Shown here piece by piece: positions 62,950 through 64,000 of a DNA stretch of 64,000 bases. Source of the DNA: JAMQKA01 sp043951865 (GTDB lineage Bacteria > Bacteroidota > Rhodothermia > Balneolales > Balneolaceae); the NCBI RefSeq assembly GCF_043951865.1, contig NZ_JBINJF010000017.1:1-64000 (forward strand). Direction: 5' to 3'. The notes below the pieces were generated by a model. That model saw only the letters and a list, made by a program, of their open reading frames with translations, had not been told where the DNA came from and ran no database searches. Position numbers and translations under genes: made by a program. Position 1 is the first letter of the stretch, and each line of letters begins with the position of its first letter.

Positions 62950-64000
62950 ACAGCAGTTATAAAGATCTCAAATTTTCGTTTGGCGACCGGCGACTGGTGG
63001 GCCAACAGTTTGCGCGCGAGCACCTGGAACGAATCGTGCATTCCGGGAGAATCAGCCACGCCTATCTTTTTTCCGGACCCTCCGGCATCGGTAAAACCGC
63101 CTTCGCCCTCGCATTTGCGGAAATCCTAAACGGTATCGACAACCTGACCGACTTGGGGGAACAGGCCTTCTCCAAAAAATCATCCTGGTTCCCGCACCCG
63201 GACGTTCACCTGTTTCTCCCGCTTCCCACAAGCGCAGTAAGCGGTAATAACGTCTCCGCCGAGCTCCGCCCGCGGCTGCAACTGCTCAGTGAAGACCCCT
63301 ATGAAATTGTAAACTTCCGGGTGCGCCCTTCTCTGACCGATGATGAGAGCTCAAAAAACTTGCGCGCTTTTTATCCCATTGATTATTTCCGGGATCATAT
63401 CAGGCCAAAGGCGTTTTTGAAACCCAACGAGGGACAAAAAACCGTTATCATCCTGACCAATATTGAGGAGATGCGCGCGGAAGCAGCCAACGCATTCCTG
63501 AAGCTGCTGGAAGAGCCCTCCGAAGAGCTTGTTTTCGTGCTGACGACGGAAAATATGGAACACCTGCTCCCGACTATCATCTCCCGGTGTCAGCACATCC
63601 GCATGTCGCCGTTGAAGACAAATGAAATTGAACAGGCGTTGGTCGAGTATGATCGTGTGCCCGAGGAGCAGGCCGGCTACCTGGCCCGTATTTCCGGCGG
63701 CAACTACGCCATGACCCGCTTTTTTGACGCGGATGCGCTCAAGTCAACCCGCAAAGCCATTATCGAATTCCTGCGAAATTCATACATGCAGGAAGCGGTT
63801 GAAATTATTGATACGGCTCAACGTTGGCAGAGTGAGAACAATATTGAGGGCCAAATTGCCATTTTGAATATACTGGAGGTCTTTATCCGCGACATCATGG
63901 TTTACCGCGATACGCGAGAACGCTCGCTGCTCACTCACTATGATCAGCTCGACGTTATTGAGAAATTTTGCTCGCAACTGAGCGAGGCCAGGCTTGAAGA
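62946..64000 (+). CDS. holB: DNA polymerase III delta' subunit (partial at right edge)
   Basis: ATG at 62946 overlaps the ccmB stop. The frame is open to the window end, giving about 351 residues. AAA+ clamp-loader features are present: GRISHAYLFSGPSGIGKTAFAL in part (Walker A), AANAFLKLLEEPSEELVFVLTT in part, and TIISRCQHIRM (SRC motif). The zinc-finger cysteines of some clamp-loader subunits are not evident. The subunit is part of the clamp loader that places the beta ring on DNA. The 3' end is outside the window. Confidence 0.9.
   Translation, partial: MNSSYKDLKFSFGDRRLVGQQFAREHLERIVHSGRISHAYLFSGPSGIGKTAFALAFAEILNGIDNLTDLGEQAFSKKSSWFPHPDVHLFLPLPTSAVSGNNVSAELRPRLQLLSEDPYEIVNFRVRPSLTDDESSKNLRAFYPIDYFRDHIRPKAFLKPNEGQKTVIILTNIEEMRAEAANAFLKLLEEPSEELVFVLTTENMEHLLPTIISRCQHIRMSPLKTNEIEQALVEYDRVPEEQAGYLARISGGNYAMTRFFDADALKSTRKAIIEFLRNSYMQEAVEIIDTAQRWQSENNIEGQIAILNILEVFIRDIMVYRDTRERSLLTHYDQLDVIEKFCSQLSEARLE

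Overview
The window is a bacterial chromosome segment. It most resembles a halophilic or marine member of the Bacteroidota/Balneolota/Rhodothermota group. The reasons are promoters of the TTG-N20-TAnnTTTG type (clear before rpmE2), type B ribosomal protein L31, signal-peptide proteins that read like outer-membrane barrels and lipoproteins of that group, and genes for the compatible solute glucosylglycerate. No species can be named from the sequence alone.

Region 1 (1-9.7 kb) is an accessory defence and mobile-element region. On the minus strand a tight operon runs hsdM, hsdS, SIR2-like gene, HerA-like ATPase, and then only the first 47 codons of hsdR. The hsdR fragment ends inside a short palindromic repeat (REP), which is followed by a REP-associated tyrosine transposase (RAYT). 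The same junction (hsdR start, REP, RAYT start) occurs a second time at 118-414, behind a different accessory pair (XRE-ImmA/IrrE protease plus DUF4411 PIN-like protein). The REP is a 20-nt palindrome with variable arms. Four copies lie inside hsdM and one and a half inside the RAYT gene. All of these are read in the same open frame and add a peptide of the type VRTRHGVS(P/Q)Q to the proteins. This locus is the best candidate for something undescribed.

Region 2 (9.7-33 kb) holds two lipoproteins, tRNA-Leu(CAA), a ketol-acid-reductoisomerase-like gene paired with a GntP permease, a PAS-domain HisKA_2 histidine kinase, a heterodimeric ABC exporter whose two halves flank RNase Z, FAD oxidoreductases, an AtuA-family protein, a GH3-family protein, an outer-membrane protein and leuS.

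Region 3 (33-47 kb) holds ftsX, an outer-membrane receptor and cinA (one minus-strand unit), then pgsA-pgpA, pyrE, miaB, a DUF4382 lipoprotein, and a four-gene unit of ECF sigma factor, anti-sigma/CBM48 protein, CBM48 barrel protein and a secreted protein.

Region 4 (47-64 kb) holds an M20-like protein, gpgS, a HAD phosphatase and a GH13_18 sugar phosphorylase (a probable glucosylglycerate make-and-recycle set), two sigma-54 activators, lptE, a TPR-like protein, an MBL hydrolase, rpmE2, folD, dacB, a PTS IIA protein, ccmB and the start of holB.

Two families of degenerate intergenic repeats, about 105-145 bp long, are scattered from 16.7 to 58.7 kb. Their ends resemble CTTTGCAAAACC, so they look like miniature transposable elements.
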